A stretch of 64,000 bases of DNA, taken from assembly GCF_000337095.1 (NCBI RefSeq), contig NZ_AOIV01000045.1, positions 126,795 to 190,794 of the forward strand, in the 5' to 3' direction. Shown here piece after piece: positions 49,747 through 58,946 of the stretch. A program made the translations under genes and the position numbers. Below the pieces are notes generated by a model. The model saw nothing but the letters and a program-made list of their open reading frames with translations, did not search any database and had not been told where the DNA came from. Positions within the stretch are counted from its first letter, which is position 1. Every line of letters starts with the position of its first letter. Source of the stretch: Halogeometricum pallidum JCM 14848 (GTDB taxonomy: Archaea; Halobacteriota; Halobacteria; Halobacteriales; Haloferacaceae).

Positions 49747-51500
49747 ACGCTTATCAGTGCTCCCGCGAGCGAGGAGGTCAGCACGGCGCTCGCGCACCCG
49801 ATCCACACGAGCACTACGAAGTGGAGGTAGGCGTTCGCCTTGTGCCCGCCGTCGACCATCCGGATCATCAGCGACGACAGGAGGGCGTTGAACAGGATGA
49901 TGAGCGCCAACAGGAACTCGATGAACGGGATGTCGTAGACCCCGGCGTAGATGAGTTGACCGAACTGCATCTGGCCGAGGTTCATCTTCGTCGAGAAGGA
50001 GGCGAGGATTTCGACGACTTCGAGACCGATGAAGAAGGCGAACGACGCGGAGGCGGTGATGCCGTAGAGGACGCCGATGAGGGTGACCGTCGACTGTTCG
50101 CGCTGGCGGCGGAGCTTGATTATCTCGTTCATGTTCCGCGAGATGAGTTCGCCGAGTTGCTTCGGCCGCCCGCCCATCTGCCGGCCGATGTTGTACATCT
50201 CGCTGAACTTCTGGATGAGATAGGAGCTGGATTCGGCGGTGAAGTAGAACCACGACCGGGTCGGTCCGATACGCATGTTGAGCCGGACGTACAGCCGGTC
50301 TATCTCCTGCGAGAGGACGCCGAAATCCTTCGTTCGGAGGGTCTTCAGCACGGCCGTCGTCGTGCTCTGCTTCGCGCTCTCGGAGGCGCCCAGCGCGCGG
50401 ATGAATCCCGGGTACTCCTCGTCGCGTTCTTTGATGCGGTTCTCGTGCCGTCGGGCGATGATGCCCGGGATGGCCAGCGGCGTCAACGGCGCGGCGATGA
50501 GGAGGGGGACGGGCGTGTCCAGCATAACGCCTCGCACGGCCCGACCGAGGGGCCCGATGCCGACCGTCCCGAGAGCCAGGACGCAGACGAGGACGAACGA
50601 CAGCGCGACGGCGCCGTACAGCGCGATGTCTATCTGCCGGTCGGCCTTCGTCCGATACTCGCTCTGGACGTACCACAGCGGGTCGTACGGCGACATCGTT
50701 TTGATGACGTAGTAGAAGCCGAGTTGGACGAAGACGAAGAGGATGATGACGGCGCCGATGGTCATCGTCGCGTCCGTCCCCGTGAGGATGGGGAGGACGA
50801 TGGCGTTGATGATGGCGAACGTCATCGAGAGAATCATCGAGAGGTAGAGGTCCTTCATCACTTCGAGGTTGCCCAGCGCGCTCTCGTAGACGGTGATGTA
50901 CTTTTGGACCATCGCGTTCTGCTCGCCGAGGAGGAAGTCGTCGATGTCCTGCCCGGCGCTGAGCGAGTACGCCAGCCTGTCGAGAAAGTCCGCGAGCGGT
51001 TTCGAGGGCACTTGCCGGGCGCGACGCTCGCAGGCGTCGTCGAGCGACTGGTTCCACGTGTCGACGAGTTGGGTGATGCGTCGCATCTCGATGGCGAGTT
51101 CGCCGTACTCCTCCTCCCGCCCCAGTTGGCGGAACACGGAGACGCGGTCGATGTTCGTCGTCGAGAGCACGGTCATGTGCGTGATGAGGAGGTGCAGTTG
51201 GTTCTCCAGTCCGCGGCGCTGCTCCTCGACGAGCAGACGCGGGTACAGCACCGCGCCCGCGACGATGAGCGCGCCGAGGAGGAAGATGGGGATGCGGACG
51301 AGCACCGGGAACGGAAGCACGATGGCGCCGGCGAGGCTGACGAGGAAGAAGACGCCCGCGGGGGCGAGCACCGTCAGCGCGTACCGCCGCATGGGTATCG
51401 GCATCCGCTCGTAGGACTCCAAGACGGAGTTGAAGAACGCGCGAACCTGTCGGCTCTGCGCGCCGAATCCGTCCTCGGGACCGGTGCTCGTCTCGACCAT
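49743..51500 (-). CDS. arlJ: Archaellum assembly membrane protein ArlJ (FlaJ)
   Basis: The 585-residue protein is the membrane platform of the archaellum motor. It has two N-terminal helices (RYALTVLAPAGVFFLVSLAG; FLLGALIVAGAVLYP), a cytoplasmic T2SF-type domain (LIRSVETS-like segment around MRRITQLVDTWNQSLDDACERRAR), and several more helices in the middle and at the C-terminus. ArlJ anchors ArlI and ArlH. The gene is two bases downstream of arlI and overlaps the cheF2 start. Confidence 0.94.
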   Translation of the reverse strand: MVETSTGPEDGFGAQSRQVRAFFNSVLESYERMPIPMRRYALTVLAPAGVFFLVSLAGAIVLPFPVLVRIPIFLLGALIVAGAVLYPRLLVEEQRRGLENQLHLLITHMTVLSTTNIDRVSVFRQLGREEEYGELAIEMRRITQLVDTWNQSLDDACERRARQVPSKPLADFLDRLAYSLSAGQDIDDFLLGEQNAMVQKYITVYESALGNLEVMKDLYLSMILSMTFAIINAIVLPILTGTDATMTIGAVIILFVFVQLGFYYVIKTMSPYDPLWYVQSEYRTKADRQIDIALYGAVALSFVLVCVLALGTVGIGPLGRAVRGVMLDTPVPLLIAAPLTPLAIPGIIARRHENRIKERDEEYPGFIRALGASESAKQSTTTAVLKTLRTKDFGVLSQEIDRLYVRLNMRIGPTRSWFYFTAESSSYLIQKFSEMYNIGRQMGGRPKQLGELISRNMNEIIKLRRQREQSTVTLIGVLYGITASASFAFFIGLEVVEILASFSTKMNLGQMQFGQLIYAGVYDIPFIEFLLALIILFNALLSSLMIRMVDGGHKANAYLHFVVLVWIGCASAVLTSSLAGALISV

Positions 51501-51502
51501 CG

Positions 51503-53170
51503 TCAGATCCTCGCCATGTCGAACGGGAGCCCCTCGGCGCCGTCGCGCTGGAAGGACTCGATGAGTTCGTTCACCTCGTGGTAGCCGGTGATATCCTCCT
51601 GGATGGCCCGGCGGACGATCTCCGCGCGGTACTCGATGTCGTCGTAGATCTTCCGCGTGTCGTCGTAGCCGAGGAGGGTCGCGATTTTCTCCTCCATGAT
51701 GAAGGAGTTGTTCCGACCCTGAAAGACGATCTCGTCCTCGACGGGGTCCCAGTAGAACGCCTCGCGGGTGACGACGCCGCCCATCTCCTTCGAGTAGCCC
51801 TCTATCTCCTGCACGCTCGTCACGCGCCGAAGCGTGTCGTTACCGCGCTTCACCCGGTTTTGGAACAGGGCGATGTCGCAGTTCGACATGAACGTCTCCG
51901 GCACGCGGATGGGGTCGCCGGTGAACCGCTGGATCATCGAGACGATGTCGGAGGCGTGGAACGTCAGCATCACCGGGTGACCCGTCTGTGCCGCCTGGAA
52001 CGCCATGCGGCCCTCCTCGCCACGCACCTCCCCCACGATGATGTAGTCGGGCCGGGAACGCAGGGCGGCCGCGACGAGGTCGAACATGTCCACCTCGGAA
52101 TCGGCGCCGCGCCCCTCGCGCGTGAGGAGTTGCTGCCACGTGTCGTGCGGAGGGAGCACCTCGGCGGTGTCTTCCGCCGTGTAGATCTTCGAGTCCTGCG
52201 GGATGAACGAGAGGATGGCGTTCAGCGTCGTCGTCTTCCCCGACGCCGTCTCGCCGACGACGAATATCGTCCGCTCGTTCTCCAGCGCCATCCAGAGGTA
52301 CGCGCACAGGTCCGGCGAGAGCGTCCCCCACTTGCAGATCTGGAACACGGAGAGGGGAACGTCGTCGCCCTGGCGGATGGTGAGACTCGACCCCTTCAGC
52401 GACACGTCGTCGGAGTAGATGATGTTGATACGCGACCCGTCCGGGAGCGTCGAGTCGACGATGGGGTGCGCGTCGGAGACGGGGTCCCCGATGCGTTCGC
52501 CCATGTTGCGGAGCCAGTTGTCGAACTGCGCCTTCGAGTCGAACTCGACGGTCGTCTCCAGCAGGCCGTAGACGCCGTGGTCGACGTCGACCTGGTTGGG
52601 CCCGATGACGTGAATGTCCTCGTTCGCCGGGTCGCGCATGATGGGTTCGAGCGGCCCGAGACCGACGATGTCGCGCACGAGGCGGTACTGTATCTTCTCG
52701 TACGTCTCCTCGGACACCTGGAGCGGACCGATGTCCAGCCGCTGGATGAGTTCGTGGACGCGGCCGCGATCTTGGCCCTCCAGCATGACGATTTCCTCCA
52801 GCAGTTCCTGGATGCGGTCCTCGTACTCCACGTCGGCCTCGGGGGCGGGCTTCGAGACGGAGCGTTCGAGCAGTTTGTCTTTGACCTGGTCGAATATCTC
52901 CCGCTCGCCCTCGTCGAGTTCGGGTTCGATGGCGTAGTACTTCGTCGTCTCGCCGAAGTTGCCGTACACCTGCGCGTAGATGGGGCCGCCGAGGTGGTAG
53001 ATGATGTTCGGTCGGCGGGACTCGTACTCGCCGGAGGCCTCCTCGACCAGCATCGGGAACTCGCCCGTGATCTGCCGGAACCGCTTGAGGTGCTCGCGCA
53101 GGTGACCCCACCGCATGGCGTGCTGTTTCAGTTCGTCCGAGAGCTTCGCGGAGCCGTGTTCGGTCGCCAT
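51503..53170 (-). CDS. arlI: Archaellum motor ATPase ArlI (FlaI)
   Basis: The 555-residue ATPase belongs to the type II/IV secretion family. Walker A is VVGETASGKTTTLNAI at about 303-310. The Asp box region is DSKIYTAEDTAEVLPP, Walker B is RPDYIIVGEVRGEEGRMAF, and the His box follows in TGHPVMLTFHAS. ArlI powers both assembly and rotation of the archaellum as a hexamer. Its ATG overlaps the arlH stop. Confidence 0.96.
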   Translation of the reverse strand: MATEHGSAKLSDELKQHAMRWGHLREHLKRFRQITGEFPMLVEEASGEYESRRPNIIYHLGGPIYAQVYGNFGETTKYYAIEPELDEGEREIFDQVKDKLLERSVSKPAPEADVEYEDRIQELLEEIVMLEGQDRGRVHELIQRLDIGPLQVSEETYEKIQYRLVRDIVGLGPLEPIMRDPANEDIHVIGPNQVDVDHGVYGLLETTVEFDSKAQFDNWLRNMGERIGDPVSDAHPIVDSTLPDGSRINIIYSDDVSLKGSSLTIRQGDDVPLSVFQICKWGTLSPDLCAYLWMALENERTIFVVGETASGKTTTLNAILSFIPQDSKIYTAEDTAEVLPPHDTWQQLLTREGRGADSEVDMFDLVAAALRSRPDYIIVGEVRGEEGRMAFQAAQTGHPVMLTFHASDIVSMIQRFTGDPIRVPETFMSNCDIALFQNRVKRGNDTLRRVTSVQEIEGYSKEMGGVVTREAFYWDPVEDEIVFQGRNNSFIMEEKIATLLGYDDTRKIYDDIEYRAEIVRRAIQEDITGYHEVNELIESFQRDGAEGLPFDMARI

Positions 53171-53919
53171 CAGGCCACGCTCCTGCTCTCGATGACGATG
53201 CCGATGCCGGACCGCACCGAGAAGCCGATGCGGTCGCCGACCTGTTCGCCCATCCCCGCGAACCGCTTGACGAAGATGTTCCGACGCACGTCGTTACCGA
53301 CCTCGACCATCTCCAATTTGAGATAGACGTCGGCGATGGAGCGGAACGGGCCGATGGCGTCCTCGTCGACCGTGGAGGGGTCGACGGTGAGGATGATGGT
53401 CTTGTTCTTCGTCGTCAGTTCGCGGAAGAAGGAGATGATCTCCAGGGCGGCCTGTCGCTCCTCGTTCTGACGGATGAGCGCCTCGAACTGCGGGTCGTTG
53501 CGGAGGATGGCGTCGAACGTGTCGATGATGGTCACGTCCGCCTCCCAGAGCGTCTCGGCCTCCATCAACCGCCGAAGGAGCTGTTTGCGCTCGGACGCCG
53601 CGCCGCCGGTGAGGGCGCCGGAGGCGTCTATCTCGGCGGGGATGAAGAGCACCTCCTCGTCGAGCAGCGGCTTGACCATGTGGTACGACAGCGAGTGCAT
53701 CTGGTCGAGGAAGCCGCGGACGCCCAACTCGGTGGAGATGAGCGAGGTGACGATATCCTCCTGGCTGAAGCCGTAGGTGAACCGCTGTGAGAGGACGCTC
53801 TTGCCGGCGCCGTAGTCGCCCTCGATGAGGACGATAGCGCCGCGGGGGATACCCCCGCCGAGCTCCTTCTGTAGCCGGTCGTGCTGTTGCAGCCCGAGTG
53901 AGAATTGATTCGACTTCAT
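53170..53919 (-). CDS. arlH: Archaellum motor regulator ArlH (FlaH)
   Basis: The 249-residue RecA/KaiC-like protein has Walker A GDYGAGKS (residues 34-41) and Walker B VTIIDTFDAIL. ArlH binds ATP, forms a ring with ArlI and is thought to regulate the motor. Its start is adjacent to the arlG stop and its stop overlaps the arlI start, so translation is coupled through the operon. A second KaiC-like ATPase is encoded on the opposite strand at 56511. Confidence 0.95.
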   Translation of the reverse strand: MKSNQFSLGLQQHDRLQKELGGGIPRGAIVLIEGDYGAGKSVLSQRFTYGFSQEDIVTSLISTELGVRGFLDQMHSLSYHMVKPLLDEEVLFIPAEIDASGALTGGAASERKQLLRRLMEAETLWEADVTIIDTFDAILRNDPQFEALIRQNEERQAALEIISFFRELTTKNKTIILTVDPSTVDEDAIGPFRSIADVYLKLEMVEVGNDVRRNIFVKRFAGMGEQVGDRIGFSVRSGIGIVIESRSVA

Positions 53920-54369
53920 TTATATGTTGAACTGGAACGTCTCTTCGTCGCCGTCGACGACGAACGTCGCGCGGTGGTCGCCGGCGTCGAGGTTCAGATC
54001 GCCGACGACGATTTTGACCACCCCGTGCGGTCTCCACGCCGACTCGCCGTCCGCGATGGTGACGGTGACGTTCGTTCGATACCGCGCGTCGACGATGACG
54101 TCGAACGTCTGACCGGTCGCTGGGAGAGACCTAGTCCCTGTGTTTTTCACGTACAGCGTGAGCGTCCCGTTGGTCGCGTCGTAGACGTTCGGTTCGGCGG
54201 CGCTGATTATCTCCACGTCCGTGCGGATGTTGCTCGATACGTCCGCCCCCCGGTCGTCGAGGGCGCTGCTGATGTCCGTCACCGTGTTGATGAGGACGCC
54301 CGAGACGCCCGCCGCGATGACGAGGCTGGCGATGAACAGGATGAGCGTCGGTGCGGAGACGTCCGCCAT
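53920..54369 (-). CDS. arlG: Archaellum stator/S-layer protein ArlG (FlaG)
   Basis: The 149-residue protein has one N-terminal hydrophobic helix (LILFIASLVIAAGVSGVLI) and a beta-rich extracytoplasmic domain with GTLTLYVKNTGTRSLP. ArlG and ArlF interact and anchor the motor to the S-layer. Its TAA stop abuts the arlH ATG and its ATG overlaps the arlF stop. Confidence 0.92.
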   Translation of the reverse strand: MADVSAPTLILFIASLVIAAGVSGVLINTVTDISSALDDRGADVSSNIRTDVEIISAAEPNVYDATNGTLTLYVKNTGTRSLPATGQTFDVIVDARYRTNVTVTIADGESAWRPHGVVKIVVGDLNLDAGDHRATFVVDGDEETFQFNI

Positions 54370-54825
54370 TCAGCCCACCACCGTGACGTTGGTGTCGCTC
54401 ACGCCGTAACCCGTGACGACGGTGACCGTCTCGGGCTTCTCGTCGGTCATATACTCCAGTTCGAGCGTCCGACCCGACGCCCAGATGTCGGTCGAGCCGT
54501 CGCCGTCGACTTCGACGACGTCGAACTGGCTCGGTTCGACGTACTCGTTGTTGAGCAGAACGGACGTGTCGTTCACCGACAGCGTCGTCGTCCCGGTGTT
54601 CTCTATCCGGACGCTCACCGTGTAGCCGTTCGACTCGTTGCCCGTGTAGGTCGCGGAGGTGACGTCGACGGCGGTGTTTCGCCGTTCGAGCAGGCGCTCG
54701 TTGTCGGCGTGTTTCGCGTCGGTGAGTCGCTCTGCGCTCCCGGCAGTCGCGGTGTACAGCGTCCCCGTGCAGATGAGAACACCGAGGAAGATGATGGCGG
54801 CCGAACCGCTAACGCCGAATCCCAC
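54370..54825 (-). CDS. arlF: Archaellum stator protein ArlF (FlaF)
   Basis: From GTG 54825, 17 bases inside the arlCDE 3' end, the 151-residue protein starts with the archaellin-like hydrophobic segment VSGSAAIIFLGVLICTGTLY. A beta-sandwich follows (VSVRIENTGTTTLSVNDTSVLLNN). ArlF binds the S-layer and is part of the stator of the archaellum. The GTG start with overlapping frame suggests coupling to arlCDE. Confidence 0.92.
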   Translation of the reverse strand: MGFGVSGSAAIIFLGVLICTGTLYTATAGSAERLTDAKHADNERLLERRNTAVDVTSATYTGNESNGYTVSVRIENTGTTTLSVNDTSVLLNNEYVEPSQFDVVEVDGDGSTDIWASGRTLELEYMTDEKPETVTVVTGYGVSDTNVTVVG

Positions 54826-56203
54826 GGGTCCCTCCTCGGTGCGATAGCGCCTCGAGCAGACGCGCCTCGGCGACGTCGCCGGCGAGTCGACTGACGTACG
54901 TGAGGCTCTCTTTGTGGTGTTCGACGCGCAGGTCCTGCGGTTCCTCCGCCGTCGTCGCCGAGGCGGCGTTACGGACGTGCGCGTTCATCTGCCGTTCGAC
55001 GGGACGGGAGATCCACTCCTGTTCGCGGTACTGTCGGAGCGCGCGGGCGGCGCCGATAGCGCCGCCGACGGAGACGAGGAACTGCGTCCACTCCAGCGCC
55101 ACCGACTCGGCGACGTAACTCGCCGGGAGGGTCGCGAGGTAGACGTCCGCGTCTGCCTTCGCCTCCGCACCCACATCCGAATCTGCGTCCGCGTTCGCGT
55201 CCTGCGAGGACCGGGCGGCCGTCGCGTCCGCTTCGACCGGCTCCGACTCGGCGGTGGGTTCGGCGAACTCGAACGCGTCCGTCGCCTCCTCCGATTCGGG
55301 TCCGTCGTCCTCGGAGGCGTCCGACTCGTCGGCGTCGTCGGTCGATTCCTCCTCGGCCGCCTCTTCGCCGAGGAGTTCCTCGGTCGTCGGCACGTCGGCG
55401 TCCCCGACGGCCAGGTCGTCCGCGTCGAGAGGGCCGTCGTCGACCGCCTCCAGTTCGTCTTCGTCCTCCTCTTCGTCGTCTTCCCACCCGTCCTCCTCGT
55501 ACTCGGCCTTCAGATCGTCGAAGCTCGACCCGCCGCCGGAGGACTCCTGTTCGTCCTCCTCGTCGACGATGGGATCCTCCTCGCCGAGTATCTCGGAGGG
55601 GTCTTCCCGCTCGTTCTCTGCGAGTTCGTCCTCGGCGGCCAACTCCGCCTCCTGGGCCGCCTCGTCGGCGTCGAGTTCGCCGAAGTCCTCGTCGAAGAAG
55701 CTCTCGGCGTCGGCGCTGGCGACGGCGGGGTCGAGGTGTTCTTCTTCCTCCTCTTCGGCCTCGAACAGGCCGAACGACCCGCCGCCCTCCAGACCGCCCA
55801 TCTCGCGGGCGTCGTCGACGAAGGGGTTGATGCCGCGCGTCACCATCTCGTAGATGTCGAGCAGTTTCCGGATGGTGTCGTCGAGTTCCTCGACGGTTTC
55901 GCCTATCTGTTTGTTCTCTTCGCGGACGGTGTTCATGCCGGACGACGTCGCGCTGACCTCGTTTTCGAGGTCGGAGACGCGGTCTTCGAGGTCGGCGATG
56001 GCGCCGGGGTCGGCAGCTCCGCCGTCGCCGAACTCGTCGTCCTCGTCGTCGAACCCCTCGAGATCGTCGTCGAAGTCGCCGAAGTCGTCTCCGAAGTCGT
56101 CGAGGTCCTCGTCGAAGCCGAGGCCGTCGGTGGCGAGGCTCGTTCCCTCGTCCTCTGACCGTGTCTCCTCGTCCTCGCCGTGTATCCAGTCCGTCATTCC
56201 CAT
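54809..56203 (-). CDS. arlCDE: Fused archaellum protein ArlCDE (FlaC/D/E)
   Basis: The 464-residue protein joins parts that are separate in many archaea. An acidic start (about 1-60) precedes an ArlC-like coiled region with LEDRVSDLENEVSA and YEMVTRGINPFVDD. A linker of about 200 residues almost wholly Asp, Glu, Ser and Ala follows. The ArlD/E-like C-terminal domain has YLATLPASYVAESVALEWTQFL and LRQYREQEWIS. These proteins form the cytoplasmic ring that receives CheF/CheY input. It is the first gene of the arl operon. Two start codons six bases apart (56203 and 56197) are equally plausible. Confidence 0.87.
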   Translation of the reverse strand: MGMTDWIHGEDEETRSEDEGTSLATDGLGFDEDLDDFGDDFGDFDDDLEGFDDEDDEFGDGGAADPGAIADLEDRVSDLENEVSATSSGMNTVREENKQIGETVEELDDTIRKLLDIYEMVTRGINPFVDDAREMGGLEGGGSFGLFEAEEEEEEHLDPAVASADAESFFDEDFGELDADEAAQEAELAAEDELAENEREDPSEILGEEDPIVDEEDEQESSGGGSSFDDLKAEYEEDGWEDDEEEDEDELEAVDDGPLDADDLAVGDADVPTTEELLGEEAAEEESTDDADESDASEDDGPESEEATDAFEFAEPTAESEPVEADATAARSSQDANADADSDVGAEAKADADVYLATLPASYVAESVALEWTQFLVSVGGAIGAARALRQYREQEWISRPVERQMNAHVRNAASATTAEEPQDLRVEHHKESLTYVSRLAGDVAEARLLEALSHRGGTRGIRR

Positions 56204-56510
56204 CCGACTCGCCTCCGTTGCGTGCGGCGGGCCGTTCCAACCCGCGTTCTGTCCGACGGCGACGTACGGCCCTCACACCGGCGTCGCGTCGACTCCCGGC
56301 CGGATGAGTACTCCGACGTCGGGGAAACAGGTAGCATTGACTCAGATGAACAGTCATCGGTACAAGAATGTTCCCACCAAATTATCAGCCGTGATACGAT
56401 ATTTTTGGACCGGCCTCCACGCCGCGTTCGGGTGTCACCGAGCGTGTGAGAAGAATTATCCGGGTGGAACCCCGATAAGCGAACCGATAGTCTACACGGA
56501 GTCATCATCT
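56204..56510. other. Divergent promoter region of the arl operon and the KaiC-like gene
   Basis: This 307-base stretch has no gene. Its right half is conspicuously AT-rich for the window, with AAATTATC near 56379 and ATATTTTTGG near 56400, which could serve promoters in either direction. GAATTATCC at about 56453-56461 lies 50 bases before the KaiC-like ATG. The left half is GC-rich. Separate promoters for both directions are inferred from position. Confidence 0.5.
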
Positions 56511-57257
56511 ATGTCAGATCTCGTCAAAACCGGAGTCGAAGGCCTCGACTCCATCCTCAACGGCGGCATCGTACGGAACGCCGCGGTACTCATCAGCGGC
56601 AACCCCGGGACGGGGAAGAGTATCCTCGGCCTCCAGTATCTCTACAACGGCGTCGACAAATACGACGAGGGGGGAATCTACCTCACCTTCGAGGAGGCCG
56701 AAGACGACATTCGGGAAGCCGCAGAGTCCATCGGCTTCGACCGCTGGTCGGAGTACGTCGACGAGGGGAAGATCAAGGTGTACGACAAGCGTACGCTCCT
56801 CCGAGACGGCGACTTCTCCTCCACGCTCGACCGCATCCTCGGCGACCTGCAGGACACCTCCTACGACCGCCTCGTCCTCGACTCGCTGACGATGTTCCAG
56901 TTGTTCTTCGAGGACGAGAAGGAGCAGCGCCACTACCTTCTGAAGTTCATCGACATCCTGAAGGACAGCGGGCTGACCTCGCTTTTGACCACCGAGCAGT
57001 CGGCCATCTTCCCCGAGACCGAAATCGGACTGGAGAACTTCCTCACCGACGGGAACATCTACCTCATTCAGAGCCCCGCAGGCGCGACGAGCAACCGGTA
57101 CGTCTGGGTGGCGAAGATGCGTAAGCAGTCCATCAAGAACTCGATGTTCCCCCTCGAGATCAACGAGGGCGGCATCCAGATCTACGAGCAGGCCGCGGGC
57201 TTCTCCATGGTCGGCGAGTCGCCGCCGTGGTTCGGTGAGGAAGGCGACTTAGAGTAG
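56511..57257 (+). CDS. KaiC/RAD55-like RecA-superfamily ATPase
   Basis: From ATG 56511 the 248-residue protein is a single KaiC domain. Walker A is GNPGTGKS (residues 30-37), a double Glu (YLTFEEAEDD) holds the catalytic glutamates, and Walker B is YDRLVLDSLTMFQLFF. It is about the size of ArlH but is clearly a different paralog. Single-domain KaiC proteins are widespread in haloarchaea, some with day-night rhythmic expression. Divergence from the arl operon and proximity to archaellin genes suggest a motility-regulating role. That is inference. Confidence 0.88.
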   Translation: MSDLVKTGVEGLDSILNGGIVRNAAVLISGNPGTGKSILGLQYLYNGVDKYDEGGIYLTFEEAEDDIREAAESIGFDRWSEYVDEGKIKVYDKRTLLRDGDFSSTLDRILGDLQDTSYDRLVLDSLTMFQLFFEDEKEQRHYLLKFIDILKDSGLTSLLTTEQSAIFPETEIGLENFLTDGNIYLIQSPAGATSNRYVWVAKMRKQSIKNSMFPLEINEGGIQIYEQAAGFSMVGESPPWFGEEGDLE

Positions 57258-57381
57258 ACGGCTCGTTTCTCACGTTTGCCTGCAGTATCTATTCAGACGT
57301 TCCCGTAGTCCTGCCGCTCGGGGGTTGAGTTCACGAAGAAATGAGAAGTAGTCGAAAACGATGCGGAGGGTATCGGTGAAC

Positions 57382-58026
57382 TTAGAGTTCGACCGGGTCG
57401 TCCACTTCTTTGCCGGCGAGCTGCTGGGGCATCGTCAGGATAACCTGCGTCGTGCCGCCCGTGCGGCTGGTAATCTCGAGGGTGACCTGTTCGCCCGTCG
57501 TGAGACCGTTGTTGATGTCCGCGCCATCGTTACCGGTTTCGATGTCAGCGGTGTCAAGTGTAACCTCGTAGCGGTCGTTCATGCTGTTGAGGACGCCGAA
57601 CGAACCATCGTCATCGGTGACCATAGTAAGACCGAATTCGTCGGCGTCAGCGACCTCATTTGTACCGTCGCCGTCCGTGGTCGTCTGGTTCGTCAACGTC
57701 TGAACGGTTTTCGAGCTCAGATACTTGATCGATGTCTCGTTCATGTCGACGCTGCTGGAACCCGCCGCGAGGCGGACCGTCATGTTGATACCCTGGATGT
57801 TGCTCTCGTTACCGACGACGCCGTGCGTGTTCAGCACTTCGACGCGGTTCGTCACTTTGTTAACGCTCTGCTGGCCGGCGTCCTCCGCCGTCGCCTGCAG
57901 GAAGCCCGCCGTGTTCACGAGGACGCCCGCCGCGATCGCCGCGACGAGGACCATCGCGATGAACACGATGAGCGTACCGATACCGACCTGACCGCGGTCT
58001 TCTTCGTTGAATATGTTTTTGAACAT
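57382..58026 (-). CDS. arlA2: Archaellin (archaellum filament protein), second gene
   Basis: The ATG at 58026 (MFKNIF) is preferred to GTG 58035. The 214-residue prepilin-like protein has a short charged leader cut by PibD after EEDRG, followed by [22 protein letters not shown], the hydrophobic assembly helix. The C-terminal beta domain carries several N-glycosylation sequons (such as NMTV and NETS). The gene begins 13 bases after the stop of the first archaellin gene. Its 5' 120 bases and 3' end match that gene closely, while the middle differs. Confidence 0.95.
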   Translation of the reverse strand: MFKNIFNEEDRGQVGIGTLIVFIAMVLVAAIAAGVLVNTAGFLQATAEDAGQQSVNKVTNRVEVLNTHGVVGNESNIQGINMTVRLAAGSSSVDMNETSIKYLSSKTVQTLTNQTTTDGDGTNEVADADEFGLTMVTDDDGSFGVLNSMNDRYEVTLDTADIETGNDGADINNGLTTGEQVTLEITSRTGGTTQVILTMPQQLAGKEVDDPVEL

Positions 58027-58038
58027 TTTACTCACTTC

Positions 58039-58713
58039 TTAGAGGGCGATGGGGTCGTTGTCGTCCTTGCCCGCGAGCTGCTGGGGCATCGTCAGGATGA
58101 CCTGGCTGGAACCGCCGGAGCGGCTCGTAATCTCGAGCTTCACGGAGTCGCCCGTGCTGACGCCCGCACCGTTCGCCTCGACAACGGACGTGTTGATGAT
58201 GAGCTCGTAGCGGTCGCCCTGGTTGCTGAGGACGGGGAACGAGGTGTCGTCGCCGTCTTCGAGCGCGTAGGCGGTGAACTCCGTCGAGTTCAGACCCTTG
58301 CTATTCCCGCTGCTGTTGTACTTGTGGACTGGTCCAAGCGTTGTCCCATCGGCATCCGTCGTCGCATTCTTGTAGATGAGATTTCGCGCGGTGTCGCTGC
58401 TCAGGTACTTGATGGTCGTATCTTCGAGAGAGACGCTGCCGGACCCGGCCGCCAGACGAACCGTCAGGTTCAGACTGTCGACGGCGAGTCCGCTGCCGGT
58501 GTCGTTCACGATACCGTGCGTGCTGACGACGTCGACGCGGTTGGTGACCTTGTTAACGCTCTCTTGCCCTGCGTCCTGCGCCGTCGCCTGCAGGAAGCCC
58601 GCCGTGTTCACGAGGACCCCGGCGGCGATTGCCGCGACGAGGACCATCGCGATGAACACGATGAGCGTACCGATACCGACCTGACCGCGATCGGTTTCAA
58701 ATTTTTCGAACAT
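58039..58713 (-). CDS. arlA1: Archaellin (archaellum filament protein), first gene
   Basis: The ATG at 58713 ([10 protein letters not shown]) is chosen because the leader peptidase site follows directly ([11 protein letters not shown]). The 224-residue protein has the standard hydrophobic helix and a beta-rich domain with sequons (NLTV, NATT, NSTE, NTSV) and the conserved end [12 protein letters not shown]. It forms the filament with the second archaellin. A leader of about 100 bases with AT-rich boxes (near 58795-58830) lies upstream. Confidence 0.95.
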   Translation of the reverse strand: MFEKFETDRGQVGIGTLIVFIAMVLVAAIAAGVLVNTAGFLQATAQDAGQESVNKVTNRVDVVSTHGIVNDTGSGLAVDSLNLTVRLAAGSGSVSLEDTTIKYLSSDTARNLIYKNATTDADGTTLGPVHKYNSSGNSKGLNSTEFTAYALEDGDDTSFPVLSNQGDRYELIINTSVVEANGAGVSTGDSVKLEITSRSGGSSQVILTMPQQLAGKDDNDPIAL

Positions 58714-58946
58714 GTATTTTGTATCTCCAGTTCGGTCCCCCACCCCCATGCCGGAGGTGACGACCTACGACCCAGACAATCAGGGATGACTACATAATCC
58801 TACGGCCCTGAATATCTTTAATGATAACAAACCGCCGATCGCGGGATACCGATATCCCTACGCGTACGCGTGTGAGTTAACAGTTCGTTAACAGCTCGGA
58901 GAGAAGAGGGAGGAGTGACGAGGGCGTTCGGCGCGGACGCGTGGAC
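58714..58946 (-). promoter_or_regulatory. Upstream region of the archaellin genes
   Basis: The 233 bases between the winged-helix regulator stop and the archaellin start contain AT-rich sequence unusual for this genome (AATATCTTTAATGATAAC around 58810-58829, and ACATAATCC near 58792-58800). On the minus strand they give TATA-like boxes 80 to 115 bases before the start, so an untranslated leader of moderate length is likely. AACAGTTCGTTAACAGCTC at about 58878-58896 holds two GTTAAC-like half repeats, a possible binding site. Confidence 0.5.
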
